A DNA stretch of 37,485 nucleotides from Acidobacteriota bacterium (GTDB taxonomy: Bacteria > Acidobacteriota > Thermoanaerobaculia > UBA5066 > Gp7-AA6): assembly GCA_020199905.1 (NCBI GenBank), contig JAIVJS010000008.1, positions 1 to 37,485 of the forward strand. Direction: 5' to 3'. The position numbers and the translations under genes were made by a program. This document shows positions 1 to 8,064 of the stretch, one piece after another. How positions within the stretch are numbered: the first letter of the stretch is position 1; every line of letters begins with the position of its first letter. The notes under the pieces are model-generated. The model was given only the letters and a program-made list of their open reading frames with translations. It had not been told where the DNA came from and did no database searches.

Positions 1-128
1 GTTCTGGGCAGCTCCACGCTCCCCCGGAAAGCCTCGGCCATCGGCGCCGCGGCGAGAATGCCGAAAGCGATCCCGACGGCCCCCAGGATGTGGGCGGCGC
101 GCTGGAAGTAAGGGCGGTGCGTCGTCAT
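1..128 (-). CDS. Membrane-anchored protein, N-terminal fragment only
   Basis: Reading from an ATG at 128 towards the window edge gives 42 codons, beginning MTTHRPYFQRAAHILGAV. A short basic N-region is followed by a hydrophobic stretch at about residues 11-31 and then a polar part, so this is a signal peptide or an N-terminal membrane anchor. A GGAG lies five bases before the ATG. The gene follows the surface protein at 187-879 by 58 bp on the same strand, so the two are probably cotranscribed. Genes next to proteins with an LPxTA-like anchor are often sortases, and sortases have this kind of N-terminal anchor, but no catalytic region lies inside the window. The sortase idea is therefore only an inference from position. 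Confidence 0.55.
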   Translation of the reverse strand, partial: MTTHRPYFQRAAHILGAVGIAFGILAAAPMAEAFRGSVELPR

Positions 129-142
129 GGAAGCTCCGGCGC

Positions 143-169
143 CCCGGCTCCGCGCGAGGCGGAGCCGGG
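143..169. repeat. 11-bp perfect inverted repeat between two minus-strand genes
   Basis: CCCGGCTCCGC at 143-153 is complementary to 159-169, with a 5-base loop. It lies in the 58-bp gap between the surface protein gene and the next minus-strand gene. No T-run follows on either strand, so it is not a standard intrinsic terminator. An mRNA-stabilising or attenuating hairpin between the two cistrons is possible. Confidence 0.5.
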
Positions 170-186
170 AACTCCGGAGTGTGTGG

Positions 187-879
187 TCAGCGCGCCCGCC
201 GCGCCACGAGAAGGCCGCCCGCGACCAGAGCCAGGCCGAGGAGGGCAGCTTCCGGAGCGTGCGACGCCGTGCGCGGCATCGAGCTCGTGCGGTTCGTGTC
301 GGTCGTTGAGCTCGGACTCGTGTCATAGGAGCGGCTCGGCATGCTCGAAGAGGACGGCGCCGTCGCGTCCGTCGTATTGGAGGAGGCCGAAGCGCCGCGG
401 TTGGCATCCGGGGGGGCGACCGTCGTGGCCGTCGTATCGGTCGTGGTCGTCGCCGCCGCAACTTCCGTGTTGGTGACGTTGACTTCGGCGCGATCGATCA
501 CTTCGTTGGAGATGTTCTTCGCCATGACGACGATCTTGTGCTTCCCGAAGGGAACGTCGTTGATGACCGCGACGTTCGCGTCGCCGCCCTTGAGCGTCTG
601 CTTCAGGGTGTTGTCGACGTAGACGTCGAAGATCGCCATGGGAAAGTTCTTGTCGCCGAACTTCGTCCCCTGCCCCTCGCCGAAAGAAGTCTTGTTGTAA
701 TCGACGGCGACGCGGATCGAGGAGCCGCTGATCTGCGCGCCCTCCTGAGGCTCGGTCAGCCGCAGCTTCAGCTGGTTCTTGCTCGGGCCGGCGGTGTTCT
801 GGTCGGCGTTCTGTGCCGCCGCGAAGGGAGCCAGACACAGGATGCCCGCCAGAGCCAGTTGGGAAATTCTCTTCATCAT
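187..879 (-). CDS. Secreted surface protein with Ig-like domain and LPxTA-like C-terminal anchor
   Basis: This 230-residue protein starts with a clear signal peptide (MMKRISQLALAGILCLAPFAAAQ). Residues about 35-140 look like a bacterial Ig-like (Big-type) domain with alternating beta-strand pattern (IRVAVDY, FDVYVDNTL, HKIVVMAKN). A low-complexity Thr/Ser/Ala-rich linker covers about 140-200. The last 30 residues form a sorting signal: MPRTAS (201-206), a hydrophobic helix (about 211-226) and the tail RRAR. LPxTA(S) plus helix plus basic tail is a frequent C-terminus in Acidobacteriota and resembles the tripartite signals read by sortases. AGGAGG precedes the first of two adjacent ATG codons; the second ATG is an alternative start. 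The ligand is unknown. Protein architecture is well supported; covalent anchoring is inferred. Confidence 0.85.
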   Translation of the reverse strand: MMKRISQLALAGILCLAPFAAAQNADQNTAGPSKNQLKLRLTEPQEGAQISGSSIRVAVDYNKTSFGEGQGTKFGDKNFPMAIFDVYVDNTLKQTLKGGDANVAVINDVPFGKHKIVVMAKNISNEVIDRAEVNVTNTEVAAATTTTDTTATTVAPPDANRGASASSNTTDATAPSSSSMPSRSYDTSPSSTTDTNRTSSMPRTASHAPEAALLGLALVAGGLLVARRAR

Positions 880-1075
880 CAGGTTCCTCCTCGTAAATAG
901 GGCCGACGTGGCCTCATCTCCCGTTGTTACTCAAGCGGCGTGCCATGACGACCCGATTGACCTCGAAAGAGGACAGACCCCCCGGGGTTCGAAGGAGAGA
1001 CAACGCCAGGCGGCGTCAGTGCATTCCTGGCGATAAATTTCTGCAGTTGCGTACGTTGATCGGTCGGGGCTTCCG

Positions 1076-1160
1076 CGTTGAGCCTTCACCGTTGGGCGTC
1101 GGACGGGCCAAGCCTGGCCATCTTTTCCCGATTGCCAATTCCCGATTCGCGGCTCCCCTC
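1076..1160. repeat. Intergenic 7-bp-period repeat tract (CGTTGAG and TCCCGAT families)
   Basis: This is the end of the 281-bp non-coding gap 880-1160; I see nothing else in the gap. Units in register are CGTTGAG (1076), CCTTCAC (1083), CGTTGGG (1090), CGTCGGA (1097) and CGGGCCA (1104). After a less regular stretch come TCCCGAT (1126), TGCCAAT (1133), TCCCGAT (1140), TCGCGGC (1147) and TCCCCTC (1154). The last unit abuts the purC stop codon. The 7-bp register is seen directly; the function is unknown. Confidence 0.6.
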
Positions 1161-1908
1161 TCAGGCCGAGACGCCCCGCGGGAGGTGGCCTGTCAGAAGC
1201 CGGTGGGCATCCAGATATTTCGACCGGGTCGTCTTGACGATCCCTTCCGGCAGGTGGGGGGCAGGCGGCCGCTTGTTCCAATGGGTCGACTCGAGCCAGT
1301 CCCGGAGGAACTGCTTGTCGAAGGAGGCCGGGCGCTGTCCCTCGACCCAGAGGCGAGCGTCCCAGTAGCGGGAGGAGTCGGGGGTGAAGGCCTCATCGAT
1401 CCAGAGAAGCCGGCCCTCGAAGCGTCCGAACTCGAGCTTCGTGTCGGCGAGGATCAGCCCCCGCGTGGCCGCGTATTCCCGGGCGCGGCCATAGCCCCGC
1501 GGGGAGGCGGACGCCGCAGATCTCTCCGGAGCGCACGTAGTCCGTCCATCCGGACCCCGCGAGGTATCCGCGGGCCACGCATTCGAAAGGGATGACCGCC
1601 GCCTTCTTCACCACCACCGCCCGGCCGGCGAGAAGATCTTTCGAGGCCGCGGCCACCTCCGGGAACCGGCCCGCGTCTTTTTCCAGGAGGTGATTCTCGA
1701 CGTCGACGAACCGCTCGAACCAGAAGTTCGACAGAGACGTCAGGACCCGGCCCTTGTCGGGGATACCGGGGGTCAACACGCAGTCGAAGGCGGAAATCCG
1801 ATCGGTCGCCACGAGGAGAAGCGTGTCGCCCAGGTCGTAGAGCTCCCGGACCTTCCCGCGACGCACGAGGCGGAGTCCCGGGAGACGAGTCTCGGTCACC
1901 GCGGTCAC
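1161..1908 (-). pseudogene. purC: SAICAR synthetase with internal deletion and frameshift
   Basis: PurC condenses aspartate with CAIR in purine synthesis. Reading from a GTG at 1908, the N-terminal part is clear: RRGKVRELYDLGD, ATDRISAFDC, IPDKGRVLTSLSNFWF, ECVARGYLAGSGW, CGVRLPAGL. The C-terminal part, in another frame down to TGA at 1161, is also clear: YGRAREYAATRG, ADTKLEF, IDEAFTPDSSRYW, SFDKQFLRDWL, THWNK. Between them, near 1493-1505, the family's block with EPIFTPATK and GHDENISF is absent: roughly 45-50 codons are missing and the downstream part is shifted by one frame. The total is about 249 codons against about 295 expected for this long PurC form. As written it cannot give an active enzyme. 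Either the gene is dead, or the assembly or a read dropped a segment. A second GTG at 1899 is an alternative start. No good Shine-Dalgarno is visible. Confidence 0.85.
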
Positions 1909-1936
1909 GAAAAAACAGTAGCACGGCGGGGGGGAA

Positions 1937-2018
1937 CGTTGAACGTCGAGCGTTGAGCGTTGAGAGCCGGAAAAGAGGCCCTCGCTGACAGCCGATAGCC
2001 GGTAGCTGATTCCTGAAC
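1937..2018. repeat. Intergenic 7-bp-period repeat tract (CGTTGAG and GCTGACA families)
   Basis: Two tracts lie between the divergent purC and pepA. The first is CGTTGAA, CGTCGAG, CGTTGAG, CGTTGAG (1937-1964). The second is GCTGACA, GCCGATA, GCCGGTA, GCTGATT, CCTGAAC (1984-2018). The second family is the reverse complement of the tracts at 17114 and 30621. The units are degenerate but keep the 7-bp register. Confidence 0.65.
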
Positions 2019-2032
2019 ACTCTTCTCCCTGA

Positions 2033-2038
2033 TAGCCT
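2033..2038 (+). promoter_or_regulatory. -10-like hexamer TAGCCT before pepA
   Basis: TAGCCT fits TANNNT and ends 8 bases before the pepA ATG. There is no Shine-Dalgarno, so transcription would start almost at the ATG. No convincing -35 box is visible. The call rests on the repeated arrangement in this window and is weak alone. Confidence 0.35.
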
Positions 2039-2046
2039 CTCCCGAC

Positions 2047-3549
2047 ATGGAAATCGACATCGCGACGGAGCCGCCACGCGGCAGGTCTTTCTCCATCGCG
2101 CTCCTCCACCAGGGCCGGGAACCGTGGGCCCGCGCGCCGGAATCCGTGCGCACGGCACTGCGGGATGCCTGCCGGGGAGCCGGGTTCCGCGGCCGCGAGA
2201 AGGAGACGGCGTTCGGGGCCGGATGGTCGCTCGTCGGGCTCGGCAAGACGTCCGCGTCGCTCGGCACGGTCCGTCGGGCGCTGCGCCGCGCCCTGCGCGA
2301 CGCGTTGCGCCACTCAGAGAGCCGCATCGTGCTCGCTCTGGACGGAGGGCTCGACCTTCCGCGCGTCCGTTCGGTGATCCGGGAAGCCGCGCAGGGCGAC
2401 TACCGCTTCGACCGATATAAGTCGAAGGCCGTCCGGCGGCCGTCGCACGCCCGCGCGACGGTGCTCCGGCCCGATTCGATCGCGGCGGCGGATCTCGAGG
2501 CGGTCCTGCGCGACGCTCCGGTTCTCGCGGACGTCGTGCGCTGGGCGCGGGACCTCGGAAATACTCCGGGCAACGATCTCGGTCCCGCCGAGTTCGCGAG
2601 GGAGACGAGAGCCATGGCGCGCCGCGCCGGCGTCACGGTGCGCGCGCTCGGCAAGCGGGAGATCGAGCGGGAGCGAATGGCCGGACTCCTCGCCGTGAAC
2701 TCGGGAAGCATGCGGCCTCCGGTCTTCCTGATCGGAGAGCATCGGCCCGCCCGCGCCAGGGGAACCGTCGTCCTGGTCGGGAAAGGCATCACCTTCGATT
2801 CCGGCGGCATTTCGATCAAGCCCGCGGCGTCGATGGGGGAGATGAAGTACGACATGATGGGCGCGGCGACCGTCTTCGCCTGCCTCTTCGCGGCCCGGCG
2901 GCTCGCCCTGCCTCTCCGGGTCGTGGCGCTCGCGCCGCTGACCGAGAATCTTCCGAGCGGTTCGGCCTGCCGGCCCGGCGACATCCTCCGGATGCGCAAC
3001 GGCAAGACCGTCGAGGTCGACAACACGGATGCCGAGGGTCGGCTCGTTCTCGCCGACGCGCTCTCGTACGCGGAGAAATTCCGCCCGGACGTCCTCCTCG
3101 ATTTCGCGACCCTGACGGGAGCCGTGCTCGTCGCGCTCGGCCACGACTGCGCCGGCGTCATGTCGCCGGACGACGCCCTCGCGGCGGACCTGCTCGCCGC
3201 GGGAGAGGAGACCGGCGAACGGCTGTGGCGCTTGCCCGTCTGGGACGACTACCGCTCGAACCTCCGCTCGGAGTTTGCCGACATGAAGAACACGGGAGGC
3301 CGCGCCGCCGGCACGATCAACGCCGCGGTGTTCCTGAAGGAGTTCGTCCCGGCCGGCACCCGATGGGCGCACCTGGACATCGCGGGCGTCGCCCACCTCG
3401 AAAAGGAGCATGCCGGTTACGACGCCGGGGCCACCGGCTTCGGTGTCGCGATGACGCTCGAGTTCCTCCGGCGGCGGTTCTCGCTCGAGAGCGCGGCCGC
3501 GTCTCCCAGAGCCCGGCGCCGCCGCGGAGACGGGCCGGCGGCGGGCTGA
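2047..3549 (+). CDS. pepA: Leucyl aminopeptidase, M17 family
   Basis: This 500-residue protein removes N-terminal residues from peptides in the cytoplasm as a two-metal enzyme. The N-terminal third (to about 170) is the variable M17 domain. The catalytic domain carries the metal-binding lysine and aspartate in VGKGITFDSGG, another aspartate in MKYDMMGA, and the signature NTDAEGRLVLADAL with the Asp and Glu ligands. Downstream, the family's MKNTGGRAAGTINAAVFLKEF and AHLDIAG segments are intact. Length is normal. ATG 2047 is chosen because the N-terminal domain begins there and an upstream -10-like element fits it; there is no Shine-Dalgarno. Its stop lies 4 bp from the stop of the convergent M28 peptidase gene, with no terminator between them. 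It may recycle peptides together with that exported peptidase, but this is inference. Confidence 0.95.
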   Translation: MEIDIATEPPRGRSFSIALLHQGREPWARAPESVRTALRDACRGAGFRGREKETAFGAGWSLVGLGKTSASLGTVRRALRRALRDALRHSESRIVLALDGGLDLPRVRSVIREAAQGDYRFDRYKSKAVRRPSHARATVLRPDSIAAADLEAVLRDAPVLADVVRWARDLGNTPGNDLGPAEFARETRAMARRAGVTVRALGKREIERERMAGLLAVNSGSMRPPVFLIGEHRPARARGTVVLVGKGITFDSGGISIKPAASMGEMKYDMMGAATVFACLFAARRLALPLRVVALAPLTENLPSGSACRPGDILRMRNGKTVEVDNTDAEGRLVLADALSYAEKFRPDVLLDFATLTGAVLVALGHDCAGVMSPDDALAADLLAAGEETGERLWRLPVWDDYRSNLRSEFADMKNTGGRAAGTINAAVFLKEFVPAGTRWAHLDIAGVAHLEKEHAGYDAGATGFGVAMTLEFLRRRFSLESAAASPRARRRRGDGPAAG

Positions 3550-3553
3550 GCCG

Positions 3554-4909
3554 TCATTTTTTTGGAGGCGGAGGCTTGAGGACTGCGGCGACCGCGATCG
3601 ACCGCGCGCCGTTCCGGCCCACGGACCGCACGGCGAAGAAGCGGTTGTCGGTCGAAACTCCCCGAAGAACGGTCTCTCCCGAGGCGGACACGACGTCGTA
3701 GATCTCCCAGCGGGGGTCGGTCGTCTCCCTCCACAGGATCTCGAAACCGGCCCGCTCGGAGTCGTCGGCGGCCGTCCAGGCGATCTTCGCGTCGGAAGTG
3801 ACGCCGCCGGCGACGGTGACGGAGTGGGGGGCGGCGGGCGCCGAGGCGAGCTGGCGGAGCGACTCCGCGTTGATCCTCGCCACGTTCCCGATGAACCGGA
3901 AGGCGAGGAACGGAATCAGGTCGCCGTACTCGCGGCCGTTCTCGCTGCGGGGCGTCTGGTGCTCGTGATCGTAGTTTTCGAGCGGCTCCGTGAAGCGGAC
4001 GGCGGGCAGGCCTGCCTCCGAGAACGGCCGATGGTCGCCGCCGCGCCCGAGGCGGTCGAGGCGAAAGACGAGGCGGACCGCGTCGCGTCCCGCGATCTCC
4101 TCCACGGCGCGCGCGAGATCGCGCGACGGCGACTCGACACCGTCCGGACCGCCGCTCGAGAACAGCCGCACTCGGTGAGGGCCGCCGGGCGCGAAGTCGG
4201 CGCCGACGATGTCGTTGTTCAGCAGACCTCCGACTTCGTAGCCGTTTTCCCTGAGATACGCGAGGAGATGCTGGCTCCCGAGGAGTCCCTGTTCCTCTCC
4301 GGACACGGCCGCGAACAGAACGGTGGCGCGGTACGAACCGGCGGAAAGCAGCCGCGCACACTCCATCGAGACGGCCGTCCCCGACGCGTCGTCGTCGGCT
4401 CCCGGCGCGTCGGCCTCCGGATCCATGACGCCGGTCGGCATCGAGTCGAAATGGCCGGACACCAGGAACACGGTCTTCCTGAGCGATGGGTCGTTCCCTT
4501 CGAGAAACGCCAGCACGTTCTCCATGCGGACCGGCTTGTCGTTCGTGCGAGGTCCGGTCGCTTCGAAGCGATCCACGACGACCCGCAGCCGCCCTCCCGA
4601 TCTTTTTGCGATCCCATCCAGGCGGGCGACGAGGCGATCGCGGCCGCAGCCGATGCCGCGGCGGGGGTCTTCCCAGGAGGAGAGCGAGTGCCGGGTTCCG
4701 CACGCGACGAGCTCTTCGATCGTCGCTCGAATCGATCTCTCGTCGACGGCCGAGCGCGCGATCGCTCCCGGCAGGTGCGCCGCGACCCGCGGGGACGGTT
4801 TGCCGCCCGGCGGCTCCGCGGGGTCCTGGGCGAGCGCGCCGGCGGCCAGCAGTAGCAGGAAGGGAGCGAGTTTGACTGGGAGGTATCGCTTTGCTACGTT
4901 CGCGCGCAT
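3554..4909 (-). CDS. Secreted M28-family zinc metallopeptidase with C-terminal beta-sandwich
   Basis: The predicted protein has 451 residues. It begins MRANVAKRYLPVKLAPF, followed by LLLLAAGALAQ, a typical signal peptide, so it acts in the periplasm or outside. The M28 zinc ligands are all present: His and Asp in SGHFDS, Asp in GADDDASG, Glu-Glu in SGEEQG, Asp in NNDIVGAD, and His in YDHEHQTP. The last about 90 residues look like a fibronectin-III-type domain (AGFEILWRETTDPRWEIYDV) and end in PPPPKK. It is probably an exported aminopeptidase. The open frame extends upstream of 4909, but ATG 4909 is the right start: GGAGG lies 5 bases before it and the signal peptide begins there. That ATG shares bases with the start of the divergent acyltransferase gene. 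Confidence 0.92.
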   Translation of the reverse strand: MRANVAKRYLPVKLAPFLLLLAAGALAQDPAEPPGGKPSPRVAAHLPGAIARSAVDERSIRATIEELVACGTRHSLSSWEDPRRGIGCGRDRLVARLDGIAKRSGGRLRVVVDRFEATGPRTNDKPVRMENVLAFLEGNDPSLRKTVFLVSGHFDSMPTGVMDPEADAPGADDDASGTAVSMECARLLSAGSYRATVLFAAVSGEEQGLLGSQHLLAYLRENGYEVGGLLNNDIVGADFAPGGPHRVRLFSSGGPDGVESPSRDLARAVEEIAGRDAVRLVFRLDRLGRGGDHRPFSEAGLPAVRFTEPLENYDHEHQTPRSENGREYGDLIPFLAFRFIGNVARINAESLRQLASAPAAPHSVTVAGGVTSDAKIAWTAADDSERAGFEILWRETTDPRWEIYDVVSASGETVLRGVSTDNRFFAVRSVGRNGARSIAVAAVLKPPPPKK

Positions 4910-4912
4910 ATG
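4907..4912. promoter_or_regulatory. Palindrome CATATG holding two divergent start codons
   Basis: ATG 4909 (minus, M28 peptidase) and ATG 4910 (plus, acyltransferase) overlap in CATATG. The promoter and GGAGG of the peptidase lie within the acyltransferase codons. The acyltransferase has no Shine-Dalgarno, and its promoter would have to lie inside the peptidase signal-peptide codons. The peptidase start is firm. The acyltransferase start could instead be an internal codon such as GTG near 4951. Confidence 0.55.
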
Positions 4913-5689
4913 CCCCTCCGCCAGTTTTCGATCGGCGCCGCGGGGGAGGAAGTGTATCCCCGGCTGGTCGACGAGCTCGCGGAACGCTTCGACGATCCCG
5001 CGCAGAATCGCAACGAGGTGGCCCGCGAAGCGCTCTCTCAGATATACCTCGGCCGGCCCTTCGACGCCGAGGCGCTCGAGAACAGAAAGACGCCGCTCGC
5101 GCGACGCACTCTGCTCGCGAGCCTCGACCCGCGCAACGCCACGATGGAGGCGGAGTACTACAGCCAGCTCGACCCGGTGAAATGGGAGCCGGTCAAGCCT
5201 CTCCTCTGGTTCTGGCAGATGTTCGACCACTCGCCGGTCGGACGTAACGTACGCCTGGGCGCGCGGATGAGGGCGATGCTCGCTCCCCGGGTGTTCCGCC
5301 GCTGCGGCGAAGATATCCGGATCTTTCACGGCGTCGAATTCTCCTTCGGATACAACCTGACGGTCGGGGACCGCGTCACCATCCATCGCAACGTCCTTCT
5401 GGACGATCGCGGAGAGATCGTCCTCGGCAACGACGTTTCGATCTCGGACTACGCGAATGTCTACTCTCATTCGCATGCCGTCGAGGACATCGGCAACATC
5501 TCGCTCGCGAGAACCGTCATCGGCGACAGAGCGCGGATCACGTACCACGCCGTGGTGCTTTCGGGGGTGCCGGTCGAAGCGGACGCCATCGTCGGATCGA
5601 TGGGCGTCGCTTCGAAGCCCGTGCCGGCAGGGACGATCGTCGGCGGAGTGCCCGCCAAGCCGATCGGTGTCAAGCCGTCGAAGACGTAG
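4910..5689 (+). CDS. Hexapeptide-repeat (LbH) acyltransferase
   Basis: This 259-residue protein has a helical N-terminal region (1-100) and a left-handed beta-helix from about 130 onward. The repeats are seen in NLTVGDRVTIHRNVLL, EIVLGNDVSISDYANV, RTVIGDRARITYHAVVLSG and DAIVGSMGVASKPV, closing with the typical IVGGVPAKPIG. This is the pattern of maltose/galactoside O-acetyltransferases and related sugar acyltransferases; the acceptor is unknown. The catalytic His could be one of those in YSHSHAVED. The N-terminal 100 residues (VYPRLVDELAERF, LDPRNATMEAEYY) are longer than in the plain acetyltransferases. The start is uncertain because there is no Shine-Dalgarno at ATG 4910 and the codon is shared with the divergent gene. 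Confidence 0.82.
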   Translation: MPLRQFSIGAAGEEVYPRLVDELAERFDDPAQNRNEVAREALSQIYLGRPFDAEALENRKTPLARRTLLASLDPRNATMEAEYYSQLDPVKWEPVKPLLWFWQMFDHSPVGRNVRLGARMRAMLAPRVFRRCGEDIRIFHGVEFSFGYNLTVGDRVTIHRNVLLDDRGEIVLGNDVSISDYANVYSHSHAVEDIGNISLARTVIGDRARITYHAVVLSGVPVEADAIVGSMGVASKPVPAGTIVGGVPAKPIGVKPSKT

Positions 5690-5909
5690 CATCCCGAAGT
5701 GGGGGCGCCACGCAAGCGCGATCGAGGCTGTCCTCCTTCTGATTCTTCTCATCGTGAAAAACGGGCCTCGGGGAGCTCGAATTGGGCGGGACGAATTTGC
5801 GGCGAATTTCTATCCCTGCGCCGGGCCGGGGGACGTATCCTCTCCCCGCTCCTGCACGGGAGTCTCTGTTTCCGCTTTAGTGAACGTCGCGGCGTCGCAC
5901 ACAGCCAAT

Positions 5910-6265
5910 CAACTCCAGCTCCTCCTTCTCAACCGCTTCGTGGTGATCGTGAATGCGGGGAACCCTCGGACCGGGCGGTTTACGGCTGGCACTCCGATCG
6001 AGGGCAACGACCGCTTCGGCTGCTTCAGCCTGCCCGATTTCACGGAAGATCCGACGTTTCCCGAGATCATCGTCAGGATGGCGGACGCCACGGCTCTGCC
6101 GCCGCCCTTCGGGGGAGCTTCCGGTTCTTTTATTCCGGCCTCACCGATGTCGAGTATTCCGTGAGAGTTTTGGACACCGGGACATCGCGGTCCCGGGAAT
6201 ACGCGAGCGCCGCTTCTCAACCCGGACTGCTCTGCGGAGGCTCGGACACGAACGCGTTTCAGTAG
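5910..6265 (+). pseudogene. Broken C-terminal domain of an acidobacterial secreted protein
   Basis: Two adjacent reading frames together make one recognisable domain. The first gives LNRFVVIVNAGNPRTGRF, then DRFGCFSLPDFTEDPTFPE and IIVRMADATALPPPFGG. The second gives SFRFFYSGLTDVEYSVRVLD, then SREYASAASQPG and CGGSDTNAF before TAG. Such domains (RFxV, VKVLDG, FWVFYGGLTDVEY, TAF at the end) are common at the C-termini of secreted proteins in Acidobacteriota. The frames meet at a run of five G (6111-6115), where one base is missing: six would restore the frame. No signal peptide or start codon is evident upstream; 5690-5909 has no convincing coding content. So this is a gene remnant that also has a frameshift; a sequencing slip in the G-run could explain only the latter. 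Confidence 0.65.
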
Positions 6266-6384
6266 GGGATCTGATTTCCGCCCGGAACCCCGTACCAACG
6301 TTTTCGCGCTGGAAGCGCATCCGTTGCGTCCGCGCCGACGCATGAGCTCTCGTTTCTCCTCCCGTGCTGCGGCAGGCGGCGGGC

Positions 6385-6390
6385 TAGACT
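6385..6390 (+). promoter_or_regulatory. -10-like hexamer TAGACT before recN
   Basis: TAGACT ends 6 bases before the recN ATG, which would put the transcript start at or next to the A of the ATG (leaderless). No Shine-Dalgarno and no good -35 are present. Confidence 0.45.
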
Positions 6391-6396
6391 GCGGCC

Positions 6397-8064
6397 ATGC
6401 TCCGGCGCCTGACGGTCCGCAACCTCGCCATCGTCGAGGACCTCGAGATCGAGCTCTCGGACGGGCTCACGGTCATCACCGGGGAGACGGGCGCCGGAAA
6501 GTCCATTCTGGTGGATGCGCTGGCGCTCCTCGCGGGAGGGCGCGGGTCTTCCGAGCTCGTCCGGGAGGGCGCGGCCCGCCTTTCGGTGTCCGGCGAGTTC
6601 GACGCCGGTCCGGCCCTGCGGCGGCTGCTGACGCAGGCGGGTCTCCCGGATGCCGACACGATCCTGATCCGCCGCGAGCTTTCCTCCGACGGGCGGGGCC
6701 GCGCGTTCGTCGAGGACGAGCCCGCTTCGGTGCGGACGCTCGCGCGGCTGGGCGAGCGGCTGGTCGCCCTGCACGGCCAGAACTCCGAGCACGAGCTGAC
6801 CGAAGCCGACGCGGCGCTGGACCTTCTGGACGGCTACGGCCGGGCGTCCCGCGAGGCCGAGTCCACGGCGCAGGCCGCGGCGGCCTGGAAAGAGGCGCGC
6901 GCGGCGCTCGGCGGGCTCGAAGAGTCGCGGCGCGACCGGGGAGCCCGCACGGAGACCCTGGACTACCAGATCGCGGAGCTCGCCTCGGCGGCGCCGGAGC
7001 CCGGAGAAGAAGAGGATCTCGGGCGCGAGCGCGGGCGGCTGGCCCATGCCGACCGCATCCGGCGCGCGGGCGAGACCGCCCTTGCGGCTCTTTCGGAGGA
7101 CGAAGGTTCGGCCGCTGACCGTCTGGGGGAGGCCGTGCGGGCGTTCTCGGAGCTCGCCGCGATCGATCCCGCGGAGCGGCCGCATCTCGAGGAAGCCGAG
7201 GACCTGAAGCGCCGGATTGCGGAGCTCGCCGCCGCAGCGCGGGACGCCGCGGCGCAGATCGAAGGGGACCCGGACCGGTTGACCGCGATCGAGTCGCGGC
7301 TCGAGCGGCTCTCCCGGTTGAAGCGCAAGTACGGGTGCGAGGTTTCCGATCTTCCCGGCCTCCTCGAAAGGTGGAGGCGCGAGCGCGAGGACCTCGGAAA
7401 CGTGGAGGACGCTCTCGAACGGCTGCAGAGAGAGGAGCGTTCCGCGGCAGCCGGGTACGTAAAGGCCGCCGCGGAGCTCTCGGAACGGCGGCGGGAGGCG
7501 GCGCCGAAGCTCTCCGCGGCGATCGAGAAGGAGCTTCGAGGGCTCGCCATGGAGAAGGCGAGGTTCCGCACGACGCTGGTGGCGGGGGAGGATGGGCGCC
7601 CGCGTCCGCGGGGCGCGGAGTCGGCCGTGTTCCTCTTCGCGCCGAACCCCGGCGAGCCCGAGAAGCCGGTCGAGAAGATCGCCTCAGGCGGGGAGCTCTC
7701 GCGGCTGCAGCTCGCCATCCAGTCGGTCGCCGGCGGAAGAGCGCGGCGCGCGCCGACCATGGTGTTCGACGAGGTCGACGCGGGAATCGGAGGAAGGACG
7801 GCCGAGGTGGTCGGCCGGAAGCTGCGTGCTCTGGCCGGGGGCGGGCAGGTCCTCTGCGTGACGCACGTGCCCCAGATCGCGGCGCTCGCGGACCGCCACT
7901 TTCACGCCGTCAAGCGGGAGGTGCGCGGCCGCACGATCGCGTCGATCCGTCCGCTGGAAGGGGTCGAGCGCGTCGCCGAGATCGCGCGGATGCTGGCGGG
8001 GGAGACGGTGCCCGAAACCGCTCTGAAGCACGCGGCGGCTCTGCTCGCGGGAGCGCGCGCGTGA
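6397..8064 (+). CDS. recN: DNA repair protein RecN
   Basis: This 555-residue SMC-like ATPase acts early in double-strand-break repair. The start MLRRLTVRNLAIVEDLEIEL is characteristic. Walker A is GETGAGKS (about residues 28-35). A long charged helical region (about 150-420) forms the coiled coil. The ABC signature is ASGGELSRLQLAI, Walker B is TMVFDEVDAGIGG, and the His switch is CVTHVPQIAALAD. Length is normal. The gene has no Shine-Dalgarno and a TAGACT hexamer 6 bases upstream, so the message may be leaderless. It opens a run of seven plus-strand genes and overlaps the next by 4 bp (GTGA). Confidence 0.96.
   Translation: MLRRLTVRNLAIVEDLEIELSDGLTVITGETGAGKSILVDALALLAGGRGSSELVREGAARLSVSGEFDAGPALRRLLTQAGLPDADTILIRRELSSDGRGRAFVEDEPASVRTLARLGERLVALHGQNSEHELTEADAALDLLDGYGRASREAESTAQAAAAWKEARAALGGLEESRRDRGARTETLDYQIAELASAAPEPGEEEDLGRERGRLAHADRIRRAGETALAALSEDEGSAADRLGEAVRAFSELAAIDPAERPHLEEAEDLKRRIAELAAAARDAAAQIEGDPDRLTAIESRLERLSRLKRKYGCEVSDLPGLLERWRREREDLGNVEDALERLQREERSAAAGYVKAAAELSERRREAAPKLSAAIEKELRGLAMEKARFRTTLVAGEDGRPRPRGAESAVFLFAPNPGEPEKPVEKIASGGELSRLQLAIQSVAGGRARRAPTMVFDEVDAGIGGRTAEVVGRKLRALAGGGQVLCVTHVPQIAALADRHFHAVKREVRGRTIASIRPLEGVERVAEIARMLAGETVPETALKHAAALLAGARA

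Noticed and set aside
1076-2018. Short tandem repeats as a CRISPR array or leader
   Set aside because: Units are 7 bp and degenerate, with no 25-40-bp repeats or spacers and no cas gene nearby.
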